Shown here piece by piece: positions 17,864 through 25,271 of a stretch of 37,518 bases of DNA; positions within the stretch are counted from its first letter, which is position 1, and each line of letters starts with the position of its first letter. The position numbers and the translations under genes were made by a program. The DNA lies in IMG/VR virus record IMGVR_UViG_3300031963_000423, positions 1 to 37,518 of that record; one strand, written 5' to 3'. This DNA is from a virus. The notes under the pieces were generated by a model. That model saw nothing but the letters and a program-made list of their open reading frames with translations, was not told the origin of the DNA and ran no database searches.

Positions 17864-18102
17864 AATAATGTATTCGCTTTTCCTCTAGTTATTTTATACA
17901 AATCTTTCCATTTTGCGGTTGCACTTATTTGATTTGCAACGCTTCTTGTTAAACCTGTTTCCCATTTTGTAACTGTTGGGTACGCAGCTCCTCCACCACC
18001 ACCTCCACCAGCGGCAGGGGCGTCTTGTTCTCCTAATTCCCCTTCATTTTCAGAGTCAGTAGTAAACACCGTCATTAGTCGTATCAAATCATCTATCTTC
18101 AT
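17860..18102 (-). CDS. Small Gly7-linker leader protein, 80 aa
   Basis: An acidic N-terminal segment ends at GELGE|Q (L-G-E at residues 23-25), then an Ala/Gly7 linker (33-38 core) and a compact basic end: TKWETGLTRSVANQISATAK and ITRGKANTLL. The linker resembles that of the 464-aa protein in the same operon. The ATG at 18102 shares one base with the upstream TAA (TAATG), and its own stop overlaps the next ATG, so it is tightly coupled. The W-x-(S/T)G-x-(T)R...ANxI pattern seems to recur in environmental phage proteins. Function unknown. Confidence 0.75.
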   Translation of the reverse strand: MKIDDLIRLMTVFTTDSENEGELGEQDAPAAGGGGGGGAAYPTVTKWETGLTRSVANQISATAKWKDLYKITRGKANTLL

Positions 18103-18401
18103 TAGAAAAACTCTGATTTTGGTAGTTTATCAGGATATACTATATAATACTCATTTAAATATGATAATAAAGCATCTTCATCTAATGTAACAAAATCATC
18201 AAAGTCGTCATCTTCATCATCATCAAAATCATAATAATCTATTTCTTCTTTAATAATATCATACCCAAATTCTTTAGATTCATCAACTTTTATGATATCG
18301 TTTCTAACCTCATCATCAGAATCTGAAGTAAGTCTAAATGAAACATCAATTCTCATTGTGTCCTCATCAAAGTAATATGATAATATTTCTTTTATTTCCA
18401 T
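18102..18401 (-). CDS. Highly acidic small protein, 99 aa
   Basis: It carries long Asp/Glu runs (for example YYDFDDDEDDDFDDF) and a short aromatic C-terminus (YLNEYYIVYPDKLP). No basic leader is present. TAATG overlaps occur at both ends (18401 and 18102), which ties its translation to both neighbours. The acidity could reflect scaffolding or DNA mimicry, but nothing in the sequence decides that. Confidence 0.75.
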   Translation of the reverse strand: MEIKEILSYYFDEDTMRIDVSFRLTSDSDDEVRNDIIKVDESKEFGYDIIKEEIDYYDFDDDEDDDFDDFVTLDEDALLSYLNEYYIVYPDKLPKSEFF

Positions 18402-18817
18402 TAGTTATATTTACGAAATCTTCTAAACATATCAATACTTTCATTGATTTTATTCACAACTTCATTTTCATCCTCATCCAAATCCAAGTCACTTTCATCA
18501 ACGTAGTCGTATTCTTCCTTTTTTTCTTTTTTCCCCATTAATTCTTTTACCCAATTATCACCATCTTCATCTTCTTCATTCATGTCAGAAAGTGACTCAT
18601 AATTTTCATTTATATTCATATTGGTGTAATTTTTTACAACACCTTTGTTTGATACTGTAATACCACCTTTGTCATTTGCAAAGTCTTGTACGTACAATGG
18701 TTGATTGTTTATTGATTGTCCATATTCGGTAACAAATCCATCATATACCGTTTTATGTTTGTCAAGTATGTTTTGACGTTCTTCTTTACTTATATTGTTA
18801 AAAAAATAATTTGCCAT
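18401..18817 (-). CDS. Class C-like leader protein, 138 aa
   Basis: The start NNISKEERQNILDKHKTVYDG aligns in pattern with the class C leaders of the P60 and M23 proteins (S-E-x-x-R-x-x-I-L-x-x-H). The first matching (I/L)-x-E comes later, at MNINE|N near residue 70. Residues 45-65 (DFANDKGGITVSNKGVVKNY) form a short beta unit. The second half is acidic (SDLDLDEDENE), with a basic end (FRRFRKYN). It is the second gene of the large leader operon and is coupled to the 99-aa gene by TAATG. Function unknown; likely structural or morphogenetic. Confidence 0.75.
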   Translation of the reverse strand: MANYFFNNISKEERQNILDKHKTVYDGFVTEYGQSINNQPLYVQDFANDKGGITVSNKGVVKNYTNMNINENYESLSDMNEEDEDGDNWVKELMGKKEKKEEYDYVDESDLDLDEDENEVVNKINESIDMFRRFRKYN

Positions 18818-18835
18818 AATTTTAAGTTTTTATTT

Positions 18836-19570
18836 TTATTTCATGAATTTACTTCCACTTTTCATTTTCATCCAAATTTGATGAAGTTCTTTTGAGTCAT
18901 TCTCTACAGTTCTACCTACTTTTTTTAAGTAATAAACATCATCATCTTCATTTCCTTCATTTTTTTTCATTGCGCCAGATATTAACATATTTTTAATATC
19001 TTCAGCATTATCTAATACATAATCAAAACTTTCTTGATTTTCATCACTCAGGTCATCATAATGGTGTTTATGTTCAATCCTCTCTTTTCCCATCCATAAG
19101 TAAGGACTTGCTCCCCACATATTAATGACACCACTCTTTCTAAGTTCCTCTAAATATTTGTGTATTTTACCCAAATTATAGTACTTGGCTAAATCAACAA
19201 ATTTTTGAGGAGTGTTTGCTTTTGACTCCTTTAAAATGTCTTTTTTTGTGAGAACAATAAATCCTTCCTCAATGTTATCTATTGGGATATTCTCATCTTT
19301 TTTGTTTTCTTCATCATCAACTAACTTAAACCAACTGTCAAGTCTTTTACCTGTGTCGGGGTCTATTTCATCGATCAATGGAAGACTACCTACTTTTTTT
19401 CCTGACTTTGTATACCAATCGATTTTATACATTTTACTTCCAAACGCATCAACTACACCCTTAACAGTACCAACCATTGTGGGAGGTATTTTATATGGGT
19501 CAGTCATTTTTATAAGTTCTACTCTGTCACCTTTTTGTAAAGGAGCGTTCAATATTCTTTTTATTCCCAT
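18836..19570 (-). CDS. DUF4314-like domain protein, 244 aa
   Basis: Residues 14-65 match the DUF4314 pattern: QKGDRVELIKMTDPYKIPP, then MVGTVKGVVDAFGSKMYKIDW and a final SLPLIDEIDPDTG. In other phages this is a small SH3-like beta barrel of unknown role, often in morphogenesis regions. The middle (residues 105-210) is helical, with LTKKDILKE|S as an (I/L)-x-E-like site and a helix-turn-helix-like LAKYYNLGKIHKYLEELRKS. The C-terminus is basic (MKMKSGSKFMK). First gene of the 9.5-kb minus-strand operon, with 35 bases to the divergent gene at 19606. Confidence 0.75.
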   Translation of the reverse strand: MGIKRILNAPLQKGDRVELIKMTDPYKIPPTMVGTVKGVVDAFGSKMYKIDWYTKSGKKVGSLPLIDEIDPDTGKRLDSWFKLVDDEENKKDENIPIDNIEEGFIVLTKKDILKESKANTPQKFVDLAKYYNLGKIHKYLEELRKSGVINMWGASPYLWMGKERIEHKHHYDDLSDENQESFDYVLDNAEDIKNMLISGAMKKNEGNEDDDVYYLKKVGRTVENDSKELHQIWMKMKSGSKFMK

Positions 19571-19605
19571 ACAAATAAATATTACAATATATTTATTAAT
19601 TAAGT

Positions 19606-20229
19606 ATGAATATAGTAATTACAGAATCTCAATATAAAAAACTTCTCTTAGAGGAGTCTTCTAATAAAATTTTAGGTACTCTCAAGGGGTTAAAATCTAT
19701 GGTTTCTGACATTCTGAAAAAGACTCAAAAACAAACAAAAATTGATTTTGAATTCCTTTTAACTTGGGGTGCGACTATTGGTGGATTCGTTGGTCCTGTT
19801 TCTGATTTTATTGATGGTAAATTCCCTGAAATTAATGATATGGAAAAGTCATTACTATTAACTGGAATAATTTTGACATATTTTACAAGTAATAAAGAAA
19901 AACTAAACAAAGTACTTGTTATAATAAAAGAAAAAGGTTTAGTAAAAACTTTTGATGAAATTTTAAAGAAAACTGAAGATTTACAAAAAACTTTTTTAGG
20001 GTTCGTTGATAGTTTAGGTATAACAGTCAAAAATTTAAGTAATATGTTAGCATATTCATTTTTAATACCAATACTACCAAAACTTTATCAAATGTCTGAG
20101 ACAGGATTTACGAATGAAGATATAAGTGAATTAACAAAAAGATTATTGTCTTTTGGTATTATTAACCTTTCTGGTGAAACTGTAAAAGAAATCTTAAAAA
20201 AAATAGTTTCAAGGTTCAAAAATCAATGA
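19606..20229 (+). CDS. Class B leader protein, 207 aa, helical with hydrophobic core
   Basis: Leader MNIVITESQYKKLLLE|E shares the MxxxITESQ start with three genes at the other end of the window; ITE (residues 5-7) and LLE (14-16) are both (I/L)-x-E sites. Hydrophobic stretches occur near 46-62 (FLLTWGATIGGFVGPVS), 79-92 (LLLTGIILTYFTSN) and 145-155 (LAYSFLIPILP). Possibly membrane-active. Its 3' end overlaps the convergent 140-aa gene by 7 bases. It is alone on the plus strand, divergent from the large operon. Function unknown. Confidence 0.8.
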   Translation: MNIVITESQYKKLLLEESSNKILGTLKGLKSMVSDILKKTQKQTKIDFEFLLTWGATIGGFVGPVSDFIDGKFPEINDMEKSLLLTGIILTYFTSNKEKLNKVLVIIKEKGLVKTFDEILKKTEDLQKTFLGFVDSLGITVKNLSNMLAYSFLIPILPKLYQMSETGFTNEDISELTKRLLSFGIINLSGETVKEILKKIVSRFKNQ

Positions 20230-20645
20230 AAACCTGCTGGATCGAAGTACAACCCAAACACTATTTTATCAAATGTTGAATTTCTCATGTATAATTCGTG
20301 AGTAAGGATTCCCCTTAAATCTAAACCGTTTTTTATTTTCAAATCGTTTGTTAAACCAAATTTACAGGCTTTGAAAAGTCTATCATGTAATGTTTTCAAC
20401 TCACTGTGAATTGCATCAATTTCAAAATCACAATCTCCACAGTCTAAGTTAGTTATCGTTAATTCAAAACTAAGTTCAATGAAATTAAGTTCTCCATCCC
20501 TTTCTTCATAGTCCAAATCCGAAAGTTCAATTCTTACATCTCTGTTTCCAAATTCAGATAAAAATCCTGATCTCACAAGAATCAATTTTTTGATTGTTTC
20601 AATCCTTGTTAAATATTCTTGAGGTAATGACGGTCTTCTTGGCAT
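20223..20645 (-). CDS. Unknown soluble protein, 140 aa
   Basis: Begins MPRRPSLPQEYLTRIETIKK and holds a CGDC motif (LDCGDCDFEID) and a beta-rich middle (ELNFIELSFELTITNLD). No leader-type site at the N-terminus and no family recognised. It is coupled to the metallopeptidase-like gene by a one-base TAATG overlap at 20645, so the two likely work or are made together. Convergent with the plus-strand gene at 19606. Confidence 0.75.
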   Translation of the reverse strand: MPRRPSLPQEYLTRIETIKKLILVRSGFLSEFGNRDVRIELSDLDYEERDGELNFIELSFELTITNLDCGDCDFEIDAIHSELKTLHDRLFKACKFGLTNDLKIKNGLDLRGILTHELYMRNSTFDKIVFGLYFDPAGFH

Positions 20646-21238
20646 TAATTATAATTTAATATTTTGTTTATTACTATCTCTGATTCATCATCAGATAATT
20701 TATGTATATCTTTATGAGTTCTGAACCACCTTTTGACAACAATATCAAACGGAGTTTTGGTTAATTTAGATATTCTTTTGAATCCTTTAACTTGGGCGTC
20801 CAATTCATGTTTTTGTGTGTAGTAACTTAAAGAATCTTCTGGTGAATTCACATCTAAATCATAAGAACCACTAACATATTGGTCTATGTGTCTTATTTCA
20901 TGAGCAATCACTTCATTTAGCTCCCCTACTATATCATACATCAAAGATGTTTTATTATTAGGGTTATATTCTATATTAACTTCTATTATATTATCTTTTC
21001 TATATAGATTTGCATCAATTTTAAATCTTTCTAAATCCTCATTTTCAGATATAACTAACTCCACACTAAACCCGTAATCTAAATTTTCAAAATAATACTC
21101 ATCCTCGTCTTTTATATAATTAGGGAGGTAAAATTCTCCTTCATCCTCTTCTTTAAAAACATTTACAATGTCTCTTACAAGGGTTCTAATTATGGAACGT
21201 CTTTTATTACTTTCTAAAATTATTGTTTTGTAGTTCAT
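20645..21238 (-). CDS. HExxH metallopeptidase candidate with leader-type start, 197 aa
   Basis: Residues 110-118 read VIAHEIRHI, an HExxH zinc-peptidase signature; HELDA at 144-148 is a good candidate for the third zinc ligand (a gluzincin-like Glu). The N-terminus MNYKTIILE|S contains an I-L-E site at residues 7-9, like the class B leaders. The rest has acidic beta strands before the motif and helices after it. Members of unassigned phage zincin families look like this; the substrate is unknown. It could be a virion-packaged protease delivered with DNA or a morphogenetic enzyme. Confidence is higher for the zinc motif than for any role. Confidence 0.75.
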   Translation of the reverse strand: MNYKTIILESNKRRSIIRTLVRDIVNVFKEEDEGEFYLPNYIKDEDEYYFENLDYGFSVELVISENEDLERFKIDANLYRKDNIIEVNIEYNPNNKTSLMYDIVGELNEVIAHEIRHIDQYVSGSYDLDVNSPEDSLSYYTQKHELDAQVKGFKRISKLTKTPFDIVVKRWFRTHKDIHKLSDDESEIVINKILNYN

Positions 21239-21301
21239 ATTAATAAATACTCTTGTTGATTGTATTGGAAAATATAATTACCTTTTTGAAAAAGTTAATA
21301 A

Positions 21302-21718
21302 ATGGAATTATTAAACACCCATCCAATAAAAAAATCAGATTTAGGTTTTCATGGAAACTTATTCGGTGGAAAATTACTTGCTTGGATTGATGCCGCTGCC
21401 GCAGGATATTCAATGCAATTATGTGATTCACCTCGTATGGTTACAGTTTCTATTGATAAATGTAACTTTGAGAAACCAGCAAAAGAGGGACAACTTCTCA
21501 AAATCTATGGATACCCATCCAAAATCGGAACAACATCTGTAACTCTATATATGGAAGCAAGAGCACACGATGTCTATACAGGAAATCAGATAGTTGTTCT
21601 TAAAACGACAATTAGATTTGTCCAAATAAGTGAATACGGTAATCCAATTCCAATTGGTGAAAAAGGTAAAAAAAGAGTAAATAAACTAATACAAGAAAAA
21701 AATGAAGAAGAGATTTGA
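21302..21718 (+). CDS. Hotdog-fold acyl-CoA thioesterase, YciA/BFIT type, 138 aa
   Basis: Motifs of the 4HBT/acyl-CoA hydrolase group: GFHGNLFGGKLLAWIDAAAA with Asn19, Gly22-23 and catalytic-position Asp30, then RMVTVSIDKCNF and a YGYPSKIGTTSVTLYMEA strand pair. It is expected to hydrolyse acyl-CoA thioesters in the cytosol; chain length cannot be read. Single-domain length is normal. It has no leader, so it is an enzyme made in the infected cell rather than a virion protein. Its last 17 bases overlap the GMP reductase gene, so the two are co-translated. Confidence 0.9.
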   Translation: MELLNTHPIKKSDLGFHGNLFGGKLLAWIDAAAAGYSMQLCDSPRMVTVSIDKCNFEKPAKEGQLLKIYGYPSKIGTTSVTLYMEARAHDVYTGNQIVVLKTTIRFVQISEYGNPIPIGEKGKKRVNKLIQEKNEEEI

Positions 21719-22661
21719 TTTTGATGACATTACCCTAATCCCTGAATACAGTTATGTAGAGTCAAGGAGTAATTGTAACCCATCCGTAAAGTTTGGTGGA
21801 TATAGATTCAAATCACCAGTCATTCCCGCCAATATGGAAAGTATTATTGACGAAGATTTAGCAATCAAATTAGCGGAGAATGGTTATTTCTATATTCTTC
21901 ATAGATTTGGTGTTGATAACATCACTTTTATAAGAAAAATGAAATCTCTTAATTTGGTATCTTCCATTTCAATTGGGGTAAACGAAAGTTCATACGAATT
22001 AATTAAGGAATTAAAGGATTTAGATTTAATACCTGAATTTATCACTATTGATATTGCTCACGGACATTCTATCAAAATGAAACGTATGGTTGAATTTGCA
22101 AGAGAGAAACTCCCTAACACATTTATCATCGGTGGAAATGTTTGCACACCTGAGGCGGTTATTGATTTAGGAGAATGGGGATGTGACGCAATTAAAGTCG
22201 GTATTGGTGGGGGTTCTGCTTGCACAACATATCATTCAACAGGGTTTGGTAATCGTGGATGGCAAGCAAGTATGATTAAAAGTTGTAGTAAAGTCGCTAA
22301 GAAACCACTCATTGCCGATGGTTCTATTAAACAGAATTGTGACATTGTAAAAAGTATCGTTCTTGGAGCAACTATGGTTATGGTTGGCGGGATGTTAGCG
22401 GGTTACGAAGAATCACCAGGTAAATTAACTCAAAAGGATGGTGTTTGGCATAAAACATTTTGGGGTTCAGCTTCTTCTGAACAAACAGGAAAACAAAATA
22501 GAATAGAGGGAAAAAAACTTTATATTCCATTTAAAAAAGAATCTGTTTTTGTCAAACTAAAAGATATAGAGGAATCACTACAAAGTGCTATTTCATATGC
22601 TGGTGGAAATCCTGCAACCTTAGAATGTTTGATGTTTGTGGATTATGCGTTGAGGAAGTAA
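21702..22661 (+). CDS. guaC: GMP reductase, type 2 (GuaC2-like), 319 aa
   Basis: An IMPDH/GMPR-family TIM barrel without CBS domains. It has FDFDDITLIPEYSYVESRS at the start, IPANMESIID, TIDIAHGHS, GGNVCTPEA and KVGIGGGSACTT, with the catalytic Cys174 and Thr176. GATMVMVGGMLAGYEESPG is the phosphate-binding region, and FWGSASSEQ supplies Glu260. IISYAGG-type SAISYAGG follows near the end. Length and motifs match the shorter GuaC2 enzymes, which convert GMP to IMP with NADPH and ammonia release. This is distinguished from IMPDH by the absent CBS insert and the GSASSEQ flap. Likely alters purine pools during infection. It starts inside the thioesterase gene's end (17-base overlap). Confidence 0.93.
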   Translation: MKKRFDFDDITLIPEYSYVESRSNCNPSVKFGGYRFKSPVIPANMESIIDEDLAIKLAENGYFYILHRFGVDNITFIRKMKSLNLVSSISIGVNESSYELIKELKDLDLIPEFITIDIAHGHSIKMKRMVEFAREKLPNTFIIGGNVCTPEAVIDLGEWGCDAIKVGIGGGSACTTYHSTGFGNRGWQASMIKSCSKVAKKPLIADGSIKQNCDIVKSIVLGATMVMVGGMLAGYEESPGKLTQKDGVWHKTFWGSASSEQTGKQNRIEGKKLYIPFKKESVFVKLKDIEESLQSAISYAGGNPATLECLMFVDYALRK

Positions 22662-22663
22662 TA

Positions 22664-23902
22664 CTACTTTCTCAACCATTCTTTTTCCCAATCATAATTT
22701 TCTCTGTGACTCTCAATTGTTGAGCTACTTCCTCCCTTTACCCTCATATTTTCTGTGAAGGGAAAAACATCTTTAATTCTTCGAATAACTTGTTTAGCTA
22801 CAATATGAGATTTTTCGGACTCTTCCATAGAAAATGGTTTTTCAAAAAGACCATATACTTTTATAACAGGTATACTGTCGTATTTACCCTTCCCAACTAT
22901 AACTTCGTAACCTAAAAAATTAGGTATCCTAATATTCAAAGTAGATAAAAATTTATTTATTAATTTTTCAATTTTATCTAAATATTCTTCATCATATGAA
23001 GATTCTTTTTCCTCTGACTCTTTTATTTTAACAATTAAATCCCCCTTTCCTTTAATCACTCTGTGATACATTCCTTTTGGGATAGAGATAATATCACCTT
23101 CATTTAATCTTATGGGTAATTGATTGTCCATTTGGAACATCCATCCATTTGATTTTACAACTTTAACTTTTCTATCATTTAAATCAAAATGCCATTTCAA
23201 TTCGTGGTCATCTGTAGACTCTTTAAATACCCTTCTTTTGATTCCATTTTCATTAACTTCTTTGAATGGTAATTCTTCGTCTGACTGATTGTATTCTATT
23301 TCAGGTTCCTCTATCTTTGGTATTTTTGATTGTAATGGAGGGTCTAGTAAATACTTTTCATTCAACCAATTCCGTAATTCATTCTCAACAAATAGTTCAG
23401 GAACTTCTTCATCGTCAGGTTTTTCTGAAACTACTTCAGAAATATGTCTAGCAAATTTTATTTTATCTTTATCGTTAATCATTGAAAGTAGTCCGTCTGA
23501 AATAAAAAATATTTTAGTTAACGGATCCGTAACATTTAACTCACCCTCAACCATGTTAAATATTCTAAGTATTGTTTTTCCCCACCATGTTTTATATCCT
23601 GTAGTATCTTCTAAAGTAGGTCTAAAAACTTTATTAAACGCTCTTATCATAGAACCTGTAAATCCTGCCAAAGCTAGTTGCGGAAAAAACCAAGGCAATA
23701 ATCTCAATGTTGCTTTATAACTACCTTCACCAACATCAGTTAAAATTTTCTTAACTTTTGCATTCTCAACTATAGAACGTAATTGACCAAATGTAATTTT
23801 ACCCTGAGCTTTACAGAATTTTTTTGCATCACAAATGTTTTTAACCGCTCTTTTCGATGGTTCTATATCTTCGTATATGTTTCTTCTTTTATGAACGCTC
23901 AT
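22664..23902 (-). CDS. Unknown protein with cupin-like segment, 412 aa
   Basis: It starts MSVHKRRNIYEDIEPSKRAV. The N-terminal 170 residues are helical with a hydrophobic patch (LRLLPWFFPQLALAGFTGS). Residues about 240-295 fit a cupin-like barrel: WHFDLNDRKVKVVKSNGWMF, then LNEGDIISIPKGMYHRVIKG, where His is the only clear ligand. The C-terminal 110 residues (LDKIEKLINKFLSTLNIRIP, GYEVIVGKGKYDSIPVIKVYG) form another alpha/beta domain. I begin at the ATG at 23902; a TTG at 23917 would overlap the upstream gene. It converges with guaC, separated by 2 bases, and follows the FGDP-domain gene by 8 bases. Function not recognised. Confidence 0.8.
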   Translation of the reverse strand: MSVHKRRNIYEDIEPSKRAVKNICDAKKFCKAQGKITFGQLRSIVENAKVKKILTDVGEGSYKATLRLLPWFFPQLALAGFTGSMIRAFNKVFRPTLEDTTGYKTWWGKTILRIFNMVEGELNVTDPLTKIFFISDGLLSMINDKDKIKFARHISEVVSEKPDDEEVPELFVENELRNWLNEKYLLDPPLQSKIPKIEEPEIEYNQSDEELPFKEVNENGIKRRVFKESTDDHELKWHFDLNDRKVKVVKSNGWMFQMDNQLPIRLNEGDIISIPKGMYHRVIKGKGDLIVKIKESEEKESSYDEEYLDKIEKLINKFLSTLNIRIPNFLGYEVIVGKGKYDSIPVIKVYGLFEKPFSMEESEKSHIVAKQVIRRIKDVFPFTENMRVKGGSSSTIESHRENYDWEKEWLRK

Positions 23903-23910
23903 GTGTTTTA

Positions 23911-24519
23911 TTACCAACTTCTTGATGATTTTAAACCTAATTTTTTTCTGTATCTTGATACATTACAAGACCAATATCCTGCGGTTGTTCTATCTTTCTT
24001 TTGGTCACATTTGTGTCTTGCTCTAAATGATTTAGCTCTTGATTTACTTGCATTTTTGATTCTCAAATTTGGGTCACCAAACGTTACTTTCTTTACATTA
24101 CCACCAGGTGTTTTTACATATACCGCGAATTTTTTAGGACCTCCTGGTGTTCTAAATGGACTTCCCAATCTTACATTTTTTCCTCTATGTTTTGCTTCCA
24201 TTAAATTATCACTAACCTCAATAGGGGCATCTAACCATATCTTTTTACCATTTTCTAATATTACAGATTTTCCTAAATCAGATTCGACAATCCATGTATC
24301 CTCTGAATTTAAATTAATCAAGTTTCTATTATATAGACTTCTAACTTCGTTAATTAAATCAAAGTATGAATCTGAATATATTCTAAAAACATTCTCACTC
24401 AATGTTATATTATTATCTATGTGAAATCTCAACCCATCTGAAATAGGTACATTTTTAACTAAACTCATTTTAGCCTCAAATTCTTCAAATAAAACTTTTT
24501 TAATGATGTAATCAATCAT
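23911..24519 (-). CDS. Leader protein with conserved FGDP...RARHxC...YWSC basic domain, 202 aa
   Basis: Leader MIDYIIKKVLFE|E has an L-F-E site at residues 10-12. The last 90 residues form a basic domain widespread in environmental T4-like phages: VRLGSPFRTPGGPKKFAVYV, VKKVTFGDPNLRIK, SFRARHKCDQKKDRTTAGYW and SCNVSRYRK. In cyanophages and relatives similar domains sit among head genes; a molecular role is not established as far as I know. The two Cys (CDQ, SCN) could bind zinc. The ATG at 24519 is chosen over a TTG at 24525. A TATAAATA box lies 20 bases upstream. Confidence 0.85.
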   Translation of the reverse strand: MIDYIIKKVLFEEFEAKMSLVKNVPISDGLRFHIDNNITLSENVFRIYSDSYFDLINEVRSLYNRNLINLNSEDTWIVESDLGKSVILENGKKIWLDAPIEVSDNLMEAKHRGKNVRLGSPFRTPGGPKKFAVYVKTPGGNVKKVTFGDPNLRIKNASKSRAKSFRARHKCDQKKDRTTAGYWSCNVSRYRKKLGLKSSRSW

Positions 24520-24539
24520 ATTCAATCATTTATGATATT

Positions 24540-24553
24540 TATTTATATAAATA
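24540..24553. promoter_or_regulatory. Palindromic T4-late-like box, both directions
   Basis: TATTTATATAAATA is a perfect 14-base palindrome carrying TATAAATA on each strand. It sits between two divergent leader genes, 20 bases before the minus-strand ATG at 24519 and 47 bases before the plus-strand ATG at 24601. Confidence 0.45.
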
Positions 24554-24584
24554 CTTAAATAGACATTAAGTTAACCATATTTAT

Positions 24585-24592
24585 TATAAATA
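24585..24592 (+). promoter_or_regulatory. T4-late-like TATAAATA box
   Basis: An exact TATAAATA 8 bases before the ATG of the class A leader gene at 24601. Confidence 0.4.
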
Positions 24593-24600
24593 ATAGTACT

Positions 24601-25128
24601 ATGAGAAGATATAATTTATCTGAGAGAGAATTAAATAGATTAGTTAGTAGGATAATCAAAGAAGAAGATTCCGAAACTAAAAGAAAAAAAGAAGTTAAAC
24701 CACGTTGTGTTCCTGAAAATGTTATGCCACTAGATGAAATTGTTGGTAGAGCTGAAGAATTTGGTAGATATTCACCAGGTATAACAAAAAGACAATCAGG
24801 TGTTAATTCTATGGTAGATACTTTAGGTATCTTAAATAACATTCGTTTATTTAAAGATGTAAAAGACGGTGGATCACATTTGGCTTATGAAATGATGAAT
24901 AACCTTAATCGTTTTAGAAATAAAAACTATCACGACGAAACAACAGGAGAATGCCATAAAGCAATGGATAAAATAATTGAATTATACAAAGAAAACGAAC
25001 ACGGTACTGAATTGGTAAAGGACATTGAAAGGGTTTTGAACCTTCAAGTAAGAGAAGACGAGTACACACCATCACCAAGAGCAAAAGAATACCTAAAACA
25101 GTGTTTAAACCTTGTAAAAGGACAATAA
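24601..25128 (+). CDS. Class A leader protein, 175 aa
   Basis: Leader RRYNLSERELNRLVSR then IIKE|E, class A, with an I-K-E site at residues 19-21. The mature part is helical and soluble: RAEEFGRYSPGITKR, GSHLAYEMMNNLNRFRNKNY and a C-terminal helix KEYLKQCLNLVKG. Two Cys pairs at distance (PRCVPEN, GECHK). No family recognised. Divergent from the FGDP-domain leader gene, with a strong terminator immediately after it, so it is monocistronic. Inferred virion protein. Confidence 0.85.
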   Translation: MRRYNLSERELNRLVSRIIKEEDSETKRKKEVKPRCVPENVMPLDEIVGRAEEFGRYSPGITKRQSGVNSMVDTLGILNNIRLFKDVKDGGSHLAYEMMNNLNRFRNKNYHDETTGECHKAMDKIIELYKENEHGTELVKDIERVLNLQVREDEYTPSPRAKEYLKQCLNLVKGQ

Positions 25129-25165
25129 GAATTTAATTAGGACCGTTGTCGTGAAGGCAACAAAC

Positions 25166-25196
25166 AAAAGGGACAATTCGCTACTGTCCCTTTTTT
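25166..25196 (+). terminator. Rho-independent terminator
   Basis: AAAAGGGACA, loop ATTCGCTAC, TGTCCC and then TTTTTT. It follows the class A leader gene at 24601. A weaker stem (GTTGTC/GGCAAC) sits just before it. Confidence 0.85.
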
Positions 25197-25271
25197 ATTT
25201 AATCAAAATTTTTTCATTATAAGTATTTCACAAAAAAAGTAAATATTTATCATAATAAAAAACAATTAATT

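Noticed and set aside
21240-21431. Minus-strand 63-aa frame
   Set aside because: It covers the start of the thioesterase gene, whose motifs are certain.
23783-24424. Plus-strand 213-aa frame opposite the FGDP-domain gene
   Set aside because: It is antisense to a conserved basic domain and has a Phe/Leu/Ser-rich shadow composition.
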